Assembly: GCF_003581645.1 (NCBI RefSeq)
Contig: NZ_QXFK01000019.1
Coordinates: 682,001-746,000 of the forward strand
Source: Pelagerythrobacter aerophilus
GTDB lineage: Bacteria > Pseudomonadota > Alphaproteobacteria > Sphingomonadales > Sphingomonadaceae
Length of the DNA: 64,000 nt
Direction: 5' to 3'
The number at the start of each line of letters is the position of its first letter. Position 1 is the first letter of the stretch. Of the stretch, positions 17,422-26,746 are shown in pieces. Made by a program: the position numbers and the translations under genes. Under the pieces are notes generated by a model. The model was not told the origin of the DNA. It saw only the letters and a list, made by a program, of their open reading frames with translations, and did no database searches.

Positions 17422-17869
17422 GATCGCTGGCGTTGGTGAGCGACGCGATCAGCGCCTCTGTGTCGGTCGCCTCGAGCAGCATCCGATTGGTCGCCTCGTC
17501 GCGCACCAGCCGCGAAATGGCCGCGAGCGCGTGAAGGTGCGCGACGCCGGCGTTCTCGGGCGAGATCAGGCCGAAGGCGAGTTCCACCGGCATGCCGTCG
17601 GCCGCATGGAAATCGACCGGTGCGGACAGCTTGAGCACGGCCGCAACCGGGCGGTTGATCCCGGTGAGGCGTGCGTGCGGGATCGCGACCCCCCGGCCGA
17701 AACCGGTGCTGCCGAGCTTTTCGCGCTCCTCGAGCGCCTCCAGCACGTCGGACACGGCGAACCCGTAGGCGCGCGCGAAGCACTGGGCGAGATCGCCCAG
17801 AACCGCGGCTTTGGTGCCGGCATCGCTCAGCACGAATGCTTCGGGAATCAGCTTGAAATGTACGTTCAT
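17408..17869 (-). CDS. ptsN: Nitrogen PTS EIIA protein PtsN
   Basis: 153 aa, EIIA(Ntr). The phosphoaccepting histidine is in GVAIPHARLTGI (about residue 66). The internal ATG at 17869 gives a family-length protein; upstream codons are not family-like. PtsN takes phosphate from PtsP/PtsO-type proteins and regulates transporters and sigma-54-linked processes. It sits downstream of hpf, the usual rpoN-hpf-ptsN neighbourhood, but rpoN is not in this window. Confidence 0.92.
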   Translation of the reverse strand: MNVHFKLIPEAFVLSDAGTKAAVLGDLAQCFARAYGFAVSDVLEALEEREKLGSTGFGRGVAIPHARLTGINRPVAAVLKLSAPVDFHAADGMPVELAFGLISPENAGVAHLHALAAISRLVRDEATNRMLLEATDTEALIASLTNASDRDVA

Positions 17870-17999
17870 CGTTCGGTTGCGAATCAGTTCAGCATGCCAT
17901 GATCTGGCGAGCGGGCCGCGCGCCGCAGGCGCGATCGACCGTAGCAAGCCCTTGCGATCCGGCTGATTTCCGTGGCGGGCGCTTGTCCGCGCCGCGGTG

Positions 18000-18569
18000 T
18001 CAACGGGGCTCGACCCAGCCGATCGAGCCATCTCGGCGGCGATAGACCATATTATGACGGCCGGTGCCAGCGTTTTTGAAGAACAGCGCATTCGTGTCGC
18101 GCAGGTCCAGCATCATGACCGCGTCGGCCACGCTCGTCTCGGGGACGTCTGCGGTGGTCTCGGCGACGATCATCGGCGGCTCGTTGCCCTCGACTTCCTC
18201 CACATCTTCGCCGATCGGCGCGAAGATCGTATAGGCCGCCTCCTCTTCCTGCAGCGCGTGCGCTGCCTGGGAGTGGCGATCCTGCAGGCGGCGCTTGTAG
18301 CGGCGGAGCTGCTTGTCGATCTTCTCCGCCGCGCGGTCGAGCGCCTGGTGGGCGTCCTGCGCTTCGGCATGGCTTTTGACGATCATGCCCTGCATCACAT
18401 GGGTCACGATGTCGCAACTGAAGGCCCCGGCGGGTGCCTTGCCGAACGTGACCTGCGAGGTGAGCGCTCGGTTGAAATACTTCTCGACGATCGCGTTCAG
18501 CCGCTCGGCGGCGTGATCCTGCAGGGCAGTGCCCGTCTCCATCTGGTGGCCAGAAATGCGGATATCCAT
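18000..18569 (-). CDS. hpf: Ribosome hibernation promoting factor, long form
   Basis: 189 aa, the two-domain long HPF. The N-terminal S30AE/YfiA domain begins MDIRISGHQMETGTALQDHA and has VEKYFNRALTSQVTFGK. The C-terminal dimerisation domain (SVADAVMMLDLRDTNALFFKNAGTGRHNMVYRRRDGSIGW) drives 100S ribosome formation. A 130-nt gap separates it from ptsN. Confidence 0.95.
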   Translation of the reverse strand: MDIRISGHQMETGTALQDHAAERLNAIVEKYFNRALTSQVTFGKAPAGAFSCDIVTHVMQGMIVKSHAEAQDAHQALDRAAEKIDKQLRRYKRRLQDRHSQAAHALQEEEAAYTIFAPIGEDVEEVEGNEPPMIVAETTADVPETSVADAVMMLDLRDTNALFFKNAGTGRHNMVYRRRDGSIGWVEPR

Positions 18570-18613
18570 CGGCGATCATTCTCCATTGCTTGGGCGAGAC
18601 CCCCCGGCCCCGA

Positions 18614-19300
18614 TCAGCTACCCCAGAGGGGCGAAGTCATCTTGGCGATAAACGCCTGGTGCCGTGCGAGTTCCTCCTGGCTCGCAGCATGTGGTCGTGG
18701 TTCGCGGCGCACACGCGTCGCGGGTATGTGTCGCGGCATCGCGACGATGCCGACGCTGGTGGTTTCCGCAGCAAGCGCGAGCCCGATCTGCCGGCCGCCG
18801 GTCAGTTCGACGTAGACTTGCGCCAACAGTTCGGCATCGAGCAGCGCGCCGTGCTTCACCCGGTGGCTGCGATCGATGCCGTAGCGCGTGCACAGCGCGT
18901 CGAGCGAGAGCTTTGCGCCCGGATGCCGCTTGCGCGCGAGCGCGACGGTATCGATCATCCGGGTCATGCACACCGCCTCGCGCTCGCACAGCGCAAGTTC
19001 GGCATTGAGGAAGCCGAAGTCGAACGAGGCGTTATGCGCGACGAGCGGCGAGTCGGCGATGAAGTCGAGCACCGCGCTCACCGTGTCGCGAAACAGCGGC
19101 TTGTCCGACAGGAAGGCGCTCGACAGCCCGTGCACCGCCTCGGCGCCGGCGGGCATGTCGCGCTCCGGATTGAAATAGGCGTGGAAGGTCTGCCCGGTGG
19201 GCACGCGGTTGATCAATTCGACACATCCGATTTCCACCAGACGGTCCCCGCTGCGGGGGTCGAGGCCGGTGGTTTCGGTATCGAATACGATTTCGCGCAT
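18614..19300 (-). CDS. dnaQ: DNA polymerase III epsilon subunit
   Basis: 228 aa, the proofreading 3'-5' exonuclease. DEDDh motifs are intact: ExoI FDTETTGLDP, ExoII HNASFDFGFLN, and ExoIIIepsilon HGALLDAELLAQVY. The ATG at 19300 (MREIVFDTETTG) has AAAGGG directly upstream; the longer frame is not family-like. It is last in the ppsR-maf-aroE-coaE-dnaQ leftward series, all on the leading side of the proposed origin. Confidence 0.96.
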   Translation of the reverse strand: MREIVFDTETTGLDPRSGDRLVEIGCVELINRVPTGQTFHAYFNPERDMPAGAEAVHGLSSAFLSDKPLFRDTVSAVLDFIADSPLVAHNASFDFGFLNAELALCEREAVCMTRMIDTVALARKRHPGAKLSLDALCTRYGIDRSHRVKHGALLDAELLAQVYVELTGGRQIGLALAAETTSVGIVAMPRHIPATRVRREPRPHAASQEELARHQAFIAKMTSPLWGS

Positions 19301-19376
19301 CCCTTTATCTATCGGCCTCGGACGGCCAAGTGACAAGGGGCGCCGAGCGCTTTTTTAGCTCGGGCCAGGCGAAATT

Positions 19377-19967
19377 CTAGGGAGCCAGCTCGGCGGCGAG
19401 GGCGCGCACGGCGACCTCGGTTTCGGCAAGGGGACCGCCGGTATCGATCACATGGTCTGCGCGGGCCCGCTTCTCCTCGTCGGGCACCTGCAGCGCGAGG
19501 ATCTGCGCGAACTTCTCCGCCGTCATTCCCGGCCGCCGAAGCACCCGCTCGCGCTGGACGTCGGCCGGCGCGGAGACGACGACGATCGCGTCGACTTGCG
19601 CATGCCCCCCCTTCTCGAACAGCAGCGGGATATCGAACACCACCAGCGGCGCACCGGCGTGCTGGGCCAGGAATTCCTTGCGCCGCGCGGCAACCGCGGG
19701 ATGGACGATCCCCTCCAGTCGGGCGAGCGCCTCGGAATCGCCGAAAACCTGGGCGCCGAGCGCCTGACGCCGGACGCCCTCGGGGCCAGTCGAGCCGGGA
19801 AAGGCCGCCTCGATTGCCGGGACCAGCGTGCCGTCCGGTCCCTGCATGCGCCGCACTTCGGCATCGGCGTCGAACACCGGCACGCCCGCGCGTTCGAACA
19901 TCCCGGCCACGGTCGACTTGCCCATGCCGATCGAACCGGTGAGGCCGACGATCTTTGGACGGGTCAT
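19377..19967 (-). CDS. coaE: Dephospho-CoA kinase
   Basis: 196 aa, last step of CoA synthesis. The P-loop is [17 protein letters not shown] (residues 8-24), followed by [13 protein letters not shown] with the family DAD motif and the helical lid ([12 protein letters not shown]). The ATG overlaps the aroE stop (ATGA). Confidence 0.95.
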   Translation of the reverse strand: MTRPKIVGLTGSIGMGKSTVAGMFERAGVPVFDADAEVRRMQGPDGTLVPAIEAAFPGSTGPEGVRRQALGAQVFGDSEALARLEGIVHPAVAARRKEFLAQHAGAPLVVFDIPLLFEKGGHAQVDAIVVVSAPADVQRERVLRRPGMTAEKFAQILALQVPDEEKRARADHVIDTGGPLAETEVAVRALAAELAP

Positions 19968-20818
19968 TGCACGAGCCTTTCGCGCAGTTCGCTATCGCGC
20001 CCGCGCGGCGGGGCGACACCAAAGAAGCACTCGAAGGCCGCGGCCGCCTGCCCGATCAGCATCGAGAGACCGTCGATCGTATCGAAACCGGCCGCGCGCG
20101 CACGCTGGAGGAAGTCGGTATCCACGGGATCGGTGACGATGTCGTAGGCGACCGATCCCGGCGGTGCATGGCTGAAGTCGAACGCAAGCGGCGCATGGCC
20201 GCGCATGCCCAGCGGGGTGGTGTTGACCAGCAGGTCGCAGCAGCCCTCGCGGTCGTCGAAGGCGAAATCGGTCGCCTCCGCGAAGTGATCCAGCGCCACC
20301 GCATAATGCTCGCCGCCGGGATCGAGCTCGTCGAGCAGCGCGCGAGCCTTCTCCGGATCGCGGCCGGCGAGGACGAGTGTGAATCCGTGACCAGCGAGGG
20401 CGGTGATCACCGCGCGCGTCGCGCCGCCGGTGCCGAACACGCGTGCCATGCGGAACAGGTGCCGCTTGCCGAGCATGGCTTCGAGCGGTTCGAGGAAGCC
20501 CGCCACGTCGGTGTTGTAGCCCGCCAGCGCATCGCCTTCCCGCACTACGGTGTTGACCGCGCCGACCCGCGCCGCGAACGGGTCGATCCGGTCGAGCAGG
20601 GGAATGATCGCCTGCTTGTGCGGCATCGTCACATTGCACCCGCGCCAGGCGGGGTCTGTCCGGCGCTCGGCGAGGTAGCCGGCCAGTGCTCCCTCGGCCA
20701 CGCGGTGCGCGCGGTAGTCGGCGTCGAGCCCGGCACCTTCGATCCAGAAGCGATGGATGAGCGGCGACTTCGACTGCGCGATCGGATCGCCGATCACTTC
20801 GGCATAGGCGGCGCTCAT
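19964..20818 (-). CDS. aroE: Shikimate dehydrogenase
   Basis: 284 aa, reduces 3-dehydroshikimate with NADPH. The substrate-binding block is [16 protein letters not shown], the catalytic Lys/Asp pair is in [10 protein letters not shown] and [11 protein letters not shown], and the nucleotide-binding loop is [11 protein letters not shown]. The C-terminal [16 protein letters not shown] is typical. The ATG at 20818 overlaps the maf stop; the frame upstream of it lies inside maf. Confidence 0.95.
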   Translation of the reverse strand: MSAAYAEVIGDPIAQSKSPLIHRFWIEGAGLDADYRAHRVAEGALAGYLAERRTDPAWRGCNVTMPHKQAIIPLLDRIDPFAARVGAVNTVVREGDALAGYNTDVAGFLEPLEAMLGKRHLFRMARVFGTGGATRAVITALAGHGFTLVLAGRDPEKARALLDELDPGGEHYAVALDHFAEATDFAFDDREGCCDLLVNTTPLGMRGHAPLAFDFSHAPPGSVAYDIVTDPVDTDFLQRARAAGFDTIDGLSMLIGQAAAAFECFFGVAPPRGRDSELRERLVQ

Positions 20819-21396
20819 CGCGGCAGCTCCCCCATGTCGCGCAAAGCGCCGAGCACTGCGAGCAGCGGCATTCCGAGCACGGTGAACTGGTCGCCTTCGA
20901 TCCGTTCGAACAGTTGCACGCCGGGTCCTTCGATCCGAAACACCCCGACGCAGTGGCTTACGGCGGGCCATTCGGCGTTTAGGTAGGTCTGGATGAAATC
21001 TTCAGTAAACTTGCGCGTGTGAAGCATGGCGAGTGAAGTTTCGCGCCAGACGACCGAGCCGCCGCGGGCGATGGCGGCGGCGGAGTGGAGGTGCATGACC
21101 CGGCCCGAGAACGCGCGCAGGTGCTCGGCCGCTTCCTCGCGGCTGGCGGGCTTGTCGAAGCGCCGCTCGCCGACCACCACCAGCGAATCGCTGCCGAGCA
21201 CCGGCCGCTCGGGCTCCGCGACGGCGAGCGCCTTGGCCTCGGCCAGCGCCAGCGCGACCTGGTCGGGCGGGGCGGCGCCGAGCTGCGCCTCCAGCGCCCG
21301 CTCGTCCACCCGCGCGGGCCGGGCCTCGAACGCGACGCCCGCCGCCTCGAGCATGGCCGCGCGCGAGGCGCTCTTGGATGCGAGCACCAGCGTCAT
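20815..21396 (-). CDS. maf: Maf-family nucleoside triphosphate pyrophosphatase
   Basis: 193 aa. It begins [20 protein letters not shown], with the Maf SxSxxR motif, and has [11 protein letters not shown] (catalytic Asp) and [20 protein letters not shown]. Maf proteins hydrolyse non-canonical or modified NTPs and affect septation in some bacteria. Of the two Maf paralogues, this oriC-proximal one sits where alphaproteobacteria keep it, between ppsR and aroE. Both ends overlap neighbours by 4 nt. Confidence 0.92.
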   Translation of the reverse strand: MTLVLASKSASRAAMLEAAGVAFEARPARVDERALEAQLGAAPPDQVALALAEAKALAVAEPERPVLGSDSLVVVGERRFDKPASREEAAEHLRAFSGRVMHLHSAAAIARGGSVVWRETSLAMLHTRKFTEDFIQTYLNAEWPAVSHCVGVFRIEGPGVQLFERIEGDQFTVLGMPLLAVLGALRDMGELPR

Positions 21397-22238
21397 ATCG
21401 GCTTCGATCCGGTGAGCATGTCGTCGCCATCGCTCGCCCGCTCGCCCAGCAGGCGGATGATCGCCGCCGCGGTCTCCTCGATCGAGCGGCGCGTGACGTC
21501 GATCACCGGCCAGCCGTTGTCGGCGAACATGCGGCGGGCGAACTGGACTTCGCCGCGCACGCGCTCGGCATCGACATAGGACGTCTCGGCCGTCTCGTTG
21601 AGCGTGAGCAGGCGGTTGCGGCGGATCTGCACCAGCCGTTCGGGCGCGGTGGTCAGGCCGACGACCAGCGGATGGCGCAGTTCGAACAGCGCGGGCGGGG
21701 GCGGACTTTCGATCACGAGCGGGATGTTGGCGACCTTGTATCCGCGGTTGGCGAGATAGATGCTGGTCGGCGTCTTCGACGAACGCGAGACGCCGGCGAG
21801 CACGATATCGGCCTGCTCCCAGTCTTCCCATCCGAGCCCGTCGTCGTGCGCGATCGTGAAGTGGATCGCGTCGACCCGCCGGAAATAGGCCTCGTCCATC
21901 GCGTGCTGGCGGCCGGGGCGGCCATGCGCCTCCTGCCCGAGCTGCGCCTCGAGCGCTTCGGTCACCGCATCGAGCGCGGGCACCGCCGGCAGGCCGAGCT
22001 GGCGGCAATGCTCCTCCAACGTCGCGCGCGTCTCGGGATTGACCAGGGTGAACAGCACGAGCCCCGGATTGTCGGCAAGATCGGGCAGTATCCGCGAAAG
22101 ATGCTGGCGCGAGCGGACCATCGGCCAGAAGTGGCGCACGATCTCCGCCGCGTCGAACTGGGCAAGCGCGGCCTTGGCCACCATTTCCAGCGTTTCGCCG
22201 GTGGAATCGGATACGAGATGGAGGTGGAGGCGGCTCAT
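21393..22238 (-). CDS. ppsR: Pyruvate,phosphate dikinase regulatory kinase/pyrophosphorylase
   Basis: 281 aa, DUF299 family. It has the P-loop [20 protein letters not shown] (about residues 148-167), the N-terminal [20 protein letters not shown] block, and VDVTRRS-like [17 protein letters not shown] at the C-terminus. The protein phosphorylates and dephosphorylates PPDK or PEP synthase. In Rickettsia this gene is RP001, and in Caulobacter its homologue flanks the origin opposite hemE. The ATG at 22238 gives the family N-terminus. Confidence 0.93.
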   Translation of the reverse strand: MSRLHLHLVSDSTGETLEMVAKAALAQFDAAEIVRHFWPMVRSRQHLSRILPDLADNPGLVLFTLVNPETRATLEEHCRQLGLPAVPALDAVTEALEAQLGQEAHGRPGRQHAMDEAYFRRVDAIHFTIAHDDGLGWEDWEQADIVLAGVSRSSKTPTSIYLANRGYKVANIPLVIESPPPPALFELRHPLVVGLTTAPERLVQIRRNRLLTLNETAETSYVDAERVRGEVQFARRMFADNGWPVIDVTRRSIEETAAAIIRLLGERASDGDDMLTGSKPI

Positions 22239-22489
22239 CCGGCAAGGTGCGCGATCGGCTGTGGAGAATGCCGGCATAAACCACGGGAGAAAGCTGGCGA
22301 CAAGTTCGGGGGCCGATTTCATTCCCGCTGTCAGCCATTCGGCACCCGCGCTTGTGGACAGGGCGCGAGGCTTTTCGACAGGCTGGGGACAGCGGGGATA
22401 AGCTTCGGTTGACGCGGCAGACCGATGAGTCGCGAAGCCTCTGGGCCTGTTCATTCCGGGAGAAATCGGGCAGGGCGCGCCTGTCCCCG

Positions 22490-22498
22490 ATATCCACA
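22490..22498 (-). other. Best DnaA box in the oriC candidate
   Basis: ATATCCACA, one mismatch from TTATCCACA, about 22 bp from the AT-rich tract. This is the closest match of the four and the best placed to nucleate DnaA next to a melting region. Confidence 0.5.
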
Positions 22499-22520
22499 GG
22501 GCCAACAGACTCCAGCATCC

Positions 22521-22543
22521 TATTTAAATACTATATTATTTGG
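22521..22543. other. AT-rich tract, candidate DNA unwinding element
   Basis: A 23-bp run almost free of G and C (TATTTAAATACTATATTATT and on) just before hemE, conspicuous in this GC-rich sequence. It may be the origin melting element and also supply the hemE -10 region. A TTAA followed after 7 nt by ATTA is only a weak CtrA-like match. Confidence 0.5.
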
Positions 22544-22558
22544 ATTGGACCTTCCCGA

Positions 22559-23584
22559 ATGCCCGGTCTTCTTCTCGACACCCTGCGCGGAAAACGCGGC
22601 GAGCGCGTGCCGCTTTGGCTCATGCGTCAGGCAGGCCGCTACCTGCCCGAATACCGCGCGCTTCGGGCGGAGAAGGGCGGTTTCCTCGAGCTGGTCTACG
22701 ACAGCGAGGCCGCGGCCGAGATCACCATGCAGCCGATCGACCGTTTCGGGTTCGACGGCGCGATCCTGTTTTCCGATATCCTCATCGTGCCCTACGCGAT
22801 GGGGCAGGATCTCGCGTTCCTCGCAGGCGAAGGCCCGAAGCTCTCGCCGCCGCTGGTCGATAGCGCGCTGGCGAGCCTGGAGGCGGTTCCGGGCCGCCTT
22901 GCGCCGATCTACGAAACGGTGCGGCAGGTGCGCGCGCGCCTGTCGCCCGAGACGACGCTGCTCGGCTTCGCGGGCAGTCCGTGGACCGTCGCGACCTACA
23001 TGGTGGCGGGCGAGGGCAGCCGCGACCAGCACGCGGCGCGCGCGATGGCCTACTGCGATCCCCCGGCGTTCCAGGCGCTGATCGACGCGATCGTTTCGGT
23101 CACGGTCGAATATCTCGCCGGTCAGATCGAGGCCGGGGCGGAGGCAGTGCAGCTGTTCGACAGTTGGGCGGGCAGCCTCGCGCCGCACGAGTTCGAGCGC
23201 TGGGTGATCGCGCCCAATGCCGCGATCGCCGCCGCCATGGCCGAGCGGTTTCCCGGCCTGCCGGTGATCGGCTTCCCCAAGGGCTCGGGCGAGAAGCTGC
23301 CGGCCTATGCCCGGGAAACCGGCGTCGCGGCGATCGGGGTGGACGAGACGCTCGACCCCGCATGGGTGGCGCGCGAACTGCCGGCGGGCATGCCGGTCCA
23401 GGGCAATCTCGATCCCCTGCTGCTGCTCGCGGGCGGGGAGCGGCTGGCGAGCGGAGCGCGGGCGATTCTCGAGGCCTTCGCGGGCCGGCCCCATGTCTTC
23501 AATCTCGGTCACGGGATCGGCCAGCACACGCCGATCGCGCACGTCGAGACGCTGATCGAGACCGTTCGCGCATGGAGGGGGTGA
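22559..23584 (+). CDS. hemE: Uroporphyrinogen decarboxylase
   Basis: 341 aa, decarboxylates uroporphyrinogen III to coproporphyrinogen III. The signature PLWLMRQAGRYLPEYRALRA is intact, and FDGAILFSDILIVPYAMG carries the conserved Asp region. The ATG at 22559 is the family start; the upstream frame runs through the origin region. It is the first gene right of the proposed oriC, as in Caulobacter. Confidence 0.96.
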   Translation: MPGLLLDTLRGKRGERVPLWLMRQAGRYLPEYRALRAEKGGFLELVYDSEAAAEITMQPIDRFGFDGAILFSDILIVPYAMGQDLAFLAGEGPKLSPPLVDSALASLEAVPGRLAPIYETVRQVRARLSPETTLLGFAGSPWTVATYMVAGEGSRDQHAARAMAYCDPPAFQALIDAIVSVTVEYLAGQIEAGAEAVQLFDSWAGSLAPHEFERWVIAPNAAIAAAMAERFPGLPVIGFPKGSGEKLPAYARETGVAAIGVDETLDPAWVARELPAGMPVQGNLDPLLLLAGGERLASGARAILEAFAGRPHVFNLGHGIGQHTPIAHVETLIETVRAWRG

Positions 23585-23615
23585 CGACCGCCCCGCGAGC
23601 TACTACATCGCGCCC

Positions 23616-24059
23616 ATGCAGGACATCCTCGGCATGACCTACTACTGGCTCAAGGCGGGCCATCTGATTTTCGTGATTTTCTGGATGGCCGGCCTGTTCA
23701 TGCTGCCGCGCTTCTTCGTCTATCATCAGGAATCTGCGCCCGGATCGGTCGAGGATGCCGCGTGGATCGAGCGCGAGCGGCGCCTGCTGAAGATCATCCT
23801 CATGCCATCGATCGTGGTCGTGTGGGTGCTCGGCCTGCTGCTCGCCTTCACCGTCGATGCCTGGAGCCAGGGCTGGTTCCACGCCAAGCTGCTGCTGGTG
23901 CTCGCGCTGTCGGGCTATCACGGGTGGATGGCGGCCTATGCGAAGAAGCTGGCACGCGGCGAGCGTCCGCTCGAGGGACGCAAATTGCGGCTGCTCAACG
24001 AGGTGCCGGGCATCGCCGTCGCACTGATCGTGGTACTGGTTATCGTCCGCCCGTTCTGA
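23616..24059 (+). CDS. hemJ: Protoporphyrinogen oxidase HemJ
   Basis: 147 aa with four predicted membrane helices. The family block WLKAGHLIFVIFWMAGLFML holds the conserved heme-ligand histidine, and AKLLLVLALSGYHGWM holds the conserved Lys and His. HemJ replaces HemG/HemY in most alphaproteobacteria. It lies 31 nt after hemE, so heme synthesis genes are clustered at the origin. Confidence 0.9.
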   Translation: MQDILGMTYYWLKAGHLIFVIFWMAGLFMLPRFFVYHQESAPGSVEDAAWIERERRLLKIILMPSIVVVWVLGLLLAFTVDAWSQGWFHAKLLLVLALSGYHGWMAAYAKKLARGERPLEGRKLRLLNEVPGIAVALIVVLVIVRPF

Positions 24060-24097
24060 TTGCCGGATCGACCGGCGCCGAACCTGCGCAAAGCGAA

Positions 24098-24126
24098 TTG
24101 ACGGCGCCGCAGCGCGCGCTTATTCC
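24098..24126 (+). promoter_or_regulatory. Candidate rho promoter
   Basis: TTGACG (24098-24103), a 17-bp spacer and TATTCC (24121-24126). It would give a leader of roughly 95 nt before rho. Rho often controls its own leader, which is a family-level expectation, not seen here. Confidence 0.4.
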
Positions 24127-24226
24127 CAACGTCTCTTCCGGCTGAGGCCCCGCGGTCAAGCGGTGCCGGGTCTGCTTTCTCCAAGCCCATCGACCTGCCG
24201 GCCATTTCCACCACGGAACGAACACA

Positions 24227-25492
24227 ATGCACTTGAAAGAACTTAAGCAGAAACCCCCGGCCGACCTGGTGTCGATGGCCGAGGAACTCGGCGTCGAGGG
24301 CGCCTCCACCATGCGCCGGCAGGACCTGATGTTCTGCATCCTGCGCGAACTCGCCGAAGACGAGGAATACGACGAGAAGATCATGGGCGTCGGCACCATC
24401 GAGGTGCTGCAGGACGGCTTCGGCTTCCTCCGCAGCCCCGAGGCGAACTATCTCGCCGGGCCCGACGACATCTACGTCTCTCCCAACCAGATCCGCAAAT
24501 GGGGCCTGAGGACCGGCGACACGGTCGAAGGCGAGATCCGGGCGCCGAAGGACGGCGAACGCTATTTCGCGCTCACCAGCCTCACCAAGGTCAATTTCGA
24601 TGATCCCGAAGCGGTCCGCCACCGGACCAACTTCGACAACCTGACGCCGCTCTATCCGGACGAGAAGCTCAATCTCGACACGCTCGATCCGACCGTGAAG
24701 GACAAGAGCGCGCGAGTGATCGACATCATCAGTCCGCAGGGCAAGGGCCAGCGCGCGCTGATCGTCGCCCCGCCGCGCACCGGCAAGACCGTGCTGATGC
24801 AGAACATCGCCAAGGCGATTACCGACAATCATCCGGAAGTCTTCCTGCTGGTTCTGCTCGTCGACGAGCGGCCGGAGGAAGTGACCGACATGCAGCGCAG
24901 CGTGAACGGCGAGGTCATCTCCTCGACCTTCGACGAACCCGCGACGCGCCACGTCCAGGTCGCCGAAATGGTGATCGAGAAGGCCAAGCGTCTGGTCGAG
25001 CACAAGAAGGACGTCGTGATCCTGCTCGATTCGATCACCCGCCTCGGCCGCGCCTACAACACCGTCGTCCCTTCGTCGGGCAAGGTCCTGACCGGCGGCG
25101 TCGACGCCAACGCGCTCCAGCGGCCCAAGCGCTTCTTCGGTGCGGCGCGCAACATCGAGGAAGGCGGCAGCCTCTCGATCATCGCCACCGCGCTGATCGA
25201 CACCGGCAGCCGCATGGACGAGGTCATTTTCGAGGAGTTCAAGGGCACCGGCAATTCGGAGATCGTGCTCGACCGCAAGGTCGCCGACAAGCGCATCTTC
25301 CCGGCGCTCGACGTCGGCAAGTCCGGCACCCGCAAGGAAGAGCTGCTGGTCGAGAAGGACAAGCTCTCCAAGATGTGGGTCCTCCGGCGCATCCTCATGC
25401 AGATGGGCACGATCGATGCGATGGAATTCCTCCTCGACAAGATGAAGGATTCCAAGACCAACGAGGACTTCTTCGCGACGATGAACCAGTAG
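24227..25492 (+). CDS. rho: Transcription termination factor Rho
   Basis: 421 aa hexameric RNA helicase. It has the N-terminal Rho_N helical domain ([20 protein letters not shown]), the CSD-like RNA-binding domain with DGFGFLRS and [16 protein letters not shown], and the ATPase with P-loop [18 protein letters not shown] (about residues 177-194), [10 protein letters not shown] and the R-finger segment. No insertion is present. It lies in the conserved hemE-hemJ-rho order. Confidence 0.97.
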   Translation: MHLKELKQKPPADLVSMAEELGVEGASTMRRQDLMFCILRELAEDEEYDEKIMGVGTIEVLQDGFGFLRSPEANYLAGPDDIYVSPNQIRKWGLRTGDTVEGEIRAPKDGERYFALTSLTKVNFDDPEAVRHRTNFDNLTPLYPDEKLNLDTLDPTVKDKSARVIDIISPQGKGQRALIVAPPRTGKTVLMQNIAKAITDNHPEVFLLVLLVDERPEEVTDMQRSVNGEVISSTFDEPATRHVQVAEMVIEKAKRLVEHKKDVVILLDSITRLGRAYNTVVPSSGKVLTGGVDANALQRPKRFFGAARNIEEGGSLSIIATALIDTGSRMDEVIFEEFKGTGNSEIVLDRKVADKRIFPALDVGKSGTRKEELLVEKDKLSKMWVLRRILMQMGTIDAMEFLLDKMKDSKTNEDFFATMNQ

Positions 25493-25499
25493 GTCGGGC

Positions 25500-26049
25500 A
25501 TGTCGGTTCCGGTCCGCGCGGCGATCACCGGCGGGTCCCGGCACGGGCAAGTCGACCCTGCTCGAGGCGCTCGACCGGCGCGGGATCGCGACCGAGCCCG
25601 AGGTCGCACGCGCGATCCTGCGCGAGGCCGGCGGCATGGCTCTGCGGGCGGACGATCCTGCCGGCTTCGCGCGGGCGATGTTCGAAGCGGAGCTTGCCGC
25701 CTGGCGGGCGGCCGAGGGGCGGCCGGGCCCGACGGTGTTCGACCGCGGCTTTCCCGATATCGTCGGCTTCCTGCGGCTCGAAGACCTGCCGGTGCCCGAG
25801 GACATCGACCGCGTCTGCCGCGAGCTGCGCTACGACGGCCCGGTGTTCCGCGCGCCGCCGTGGCAGGCGATCTACCGGCCCGACGAGGAGCGGATTCAGG
25901 ACTGGGAGGCGGCGCTGGCAAGCGATGCGGCGGTCACGGCCGCGTGGCGCGACTACGGCTACGAGTCGGTCGATCTGCCGCTCGTCAGTGCCGAGGAGCG
26001 CGTCGATTTTGTGCTTGAATGCCTACAGGCTGCGAACCTGCGTTGGTGA
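25500..26049 (+). pseudogene. AAA/P-loop NTPase, apparently frameshifted in the Walker A motif
   Basis: The ATG at 25500 (8 nt after rho) reads MSVPVRAAITGG, then leaves the family frame. In the next frame the sequence continues GPGTGKSTLLEALDRRGIAT and runs as a plausible 170-residue NTPase (EPEVARAILREAGG, TVFDRGFPDIVGFLRL, APPWQAIYRPDEERI) to the stop at 26049. One extra G in the run at 25533-25535 explains everything; without it ITGGPGTGKST would be continuous and the protein would be about 182 aa. It could be a recent mutation or an assembly/base-calling error. The family resembles small AAA ATPases that follow rho in related genomes. Confidence 0.75.
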
Positions 26050-26067
26050 CGCGCTAGCAGTCGTGAA

Positions 26068-26511
26068 TCAGTTTCGAATCAACCATTCGAAATCGCCATT
26101 TGCTTTGAGCGTAAAATCACCGACCATCAGCGCCTCCCTTCCGATGATCACGTCGAAAGCAGGATACGGACTGACTTCGATTGCAAGGTAGGGTTCATCC
26201 AAGATGAACGGCAGTGGTCCGATATCGTCGCAATAGATTCCCAGGAATGTCGTCCATGATCGGTGATAGTTCTGTCCAGCCAGTCCCGATGCCGGCATCT
26301 TGCCTCGGTAATTGAGGTTGGCGGCTTCTGCGAGCGAGCGTGTCACGCTCATGCCGTCTGCACCAGTGTCAAGCAGGGCACGGCAATCTACACCCGATTG
26401 GGTTGGTGTAGGATTCGATGACGAGGTTGAAAGTAGTTCGGGAGTGGTGGGAAGGACGCAAACACGGATGATAGGCGGTTCGTTGCGCGCGTTACCCTTG
26501 ATCAACAGCAC
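26068..26511 (-). CDS. Retropepsin-like aspartic protease (clan AA)
   Basis: 147 aa from the GTG at 26511 (GGGA about 10 nt upstream); a TTG at 26532 is an alternative. The active-site motif is ALLDTGADGMSVT (DTG at residues 48-50) and a second family block is FDVIIGREALMVGDF, with the VIIGR.AL pattern of the retropepsin flap-closing strand. These single-domain proteases act as homodimers. The stop is close to the NTPase stop (convergent) and the start overlaps the upstream small gene. Codon use is visibly less GC-rich than that of its neighbours. No signal peptide, so it should be cytoplasmic. Confidence 0.75.
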   Translation of the reverse strand: MLLIKGNARNEPPIIRVCVLPTTPELLSTSSSNPTPTQSGVDCRALLDTGADGMSVTRSLAEAANLNYRGKMPASGLAGQNYHRSWTTFLGIYCDDIGPLPFILDEPYLAIEVSPYPAFDVIIGREALMVGDFTLKANGDFEWLIRN

Positions 26512-26746
26512 CGCTGAACATTCCCAATTCAACTGGCCTGTCGGTTATGCGCTGGATCGAGTAGCGCCCGTCGGTGAATTCGCCATCTGCGCTCCGTATC
26601 GCCTCGCTAAGTTTTGCATACAGCCCAGCAATTCGCTGGTCTCGCAAAACGGCGAACCAACCTTCGTGATCGGGCAGTAGGTCGGGCAACTGGGGCAGAA
26701 ACGCGAATAGATTGCGCTGAATTTCGCGATCGAGCTCGATATCCAT
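26492..26746 (-). CDS. Small protein partnered with the retropepsin (DUF5678-like)
   Basis: 84 aa from the ATG at 26746, with AAGGAG 8 to 9 nt upstream. The pattern REIQRNLFAFLPQLPDLLP followed by DHEGWFAVLRDQRIAGLYAKLSEAI resembles the DUF5678 family, whose members have LPELL..HEGKYV.I.....VG...T...A and commonly precede aspartyl-protease genes. That family call is from memory of the pattern. It overlaps the protease start by 20 nt, so the two form a coupled pair. Function unknown; it could be a substrate, an inhibitor or an adaptor of the protease. Confidence 0.6.
   Translation of the reverse strand: MDIELDREIQRNLFAFLPQLPDLLPDHEGWFAVLRDQRIAGLYAKLSEAIRSADGEFTDGRYSIQRITDRPVELGMFSGAVDQG

Larger units (their letters stand above)
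22239..22558. other. Putative chromosomal replication origin (oriC)
   Basis: 320-bp gap between the divergent ppsR homologue and hemE, exactly where Caulobacter has Cori. It contains four DnaA-box-like sequences relative to TGTGGATAA: TGTGGAGAA at 22260-22268 (one mismatch), TGTGGACAG at 22353-22361, CGGGGATAA at 22393-22401, and ATATCCACA (reverse orientation, one mismatch) at 22490-22498. It also has an AT-rich tract at 22521-22543 and two GANTC methylation sites (22427-22431 and 22508-22512). Genes are mostly leftward on the left and rightward on the right. The promoters of both flanking genes must also lie here. Confidence 0.75.

Noticed and set aside
19301-19376. Terminator between coaE and dnaQ
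   Set aside because: A T-run exists (CTTTTTTAG) but the flanking stem is short and unconvincing.
23936-25921. Long open frame on the - strand opposite rho
   Set aside because: Antisense shadow of rho and the following NTPase; composition is typical of a GC-rich reverse frame.
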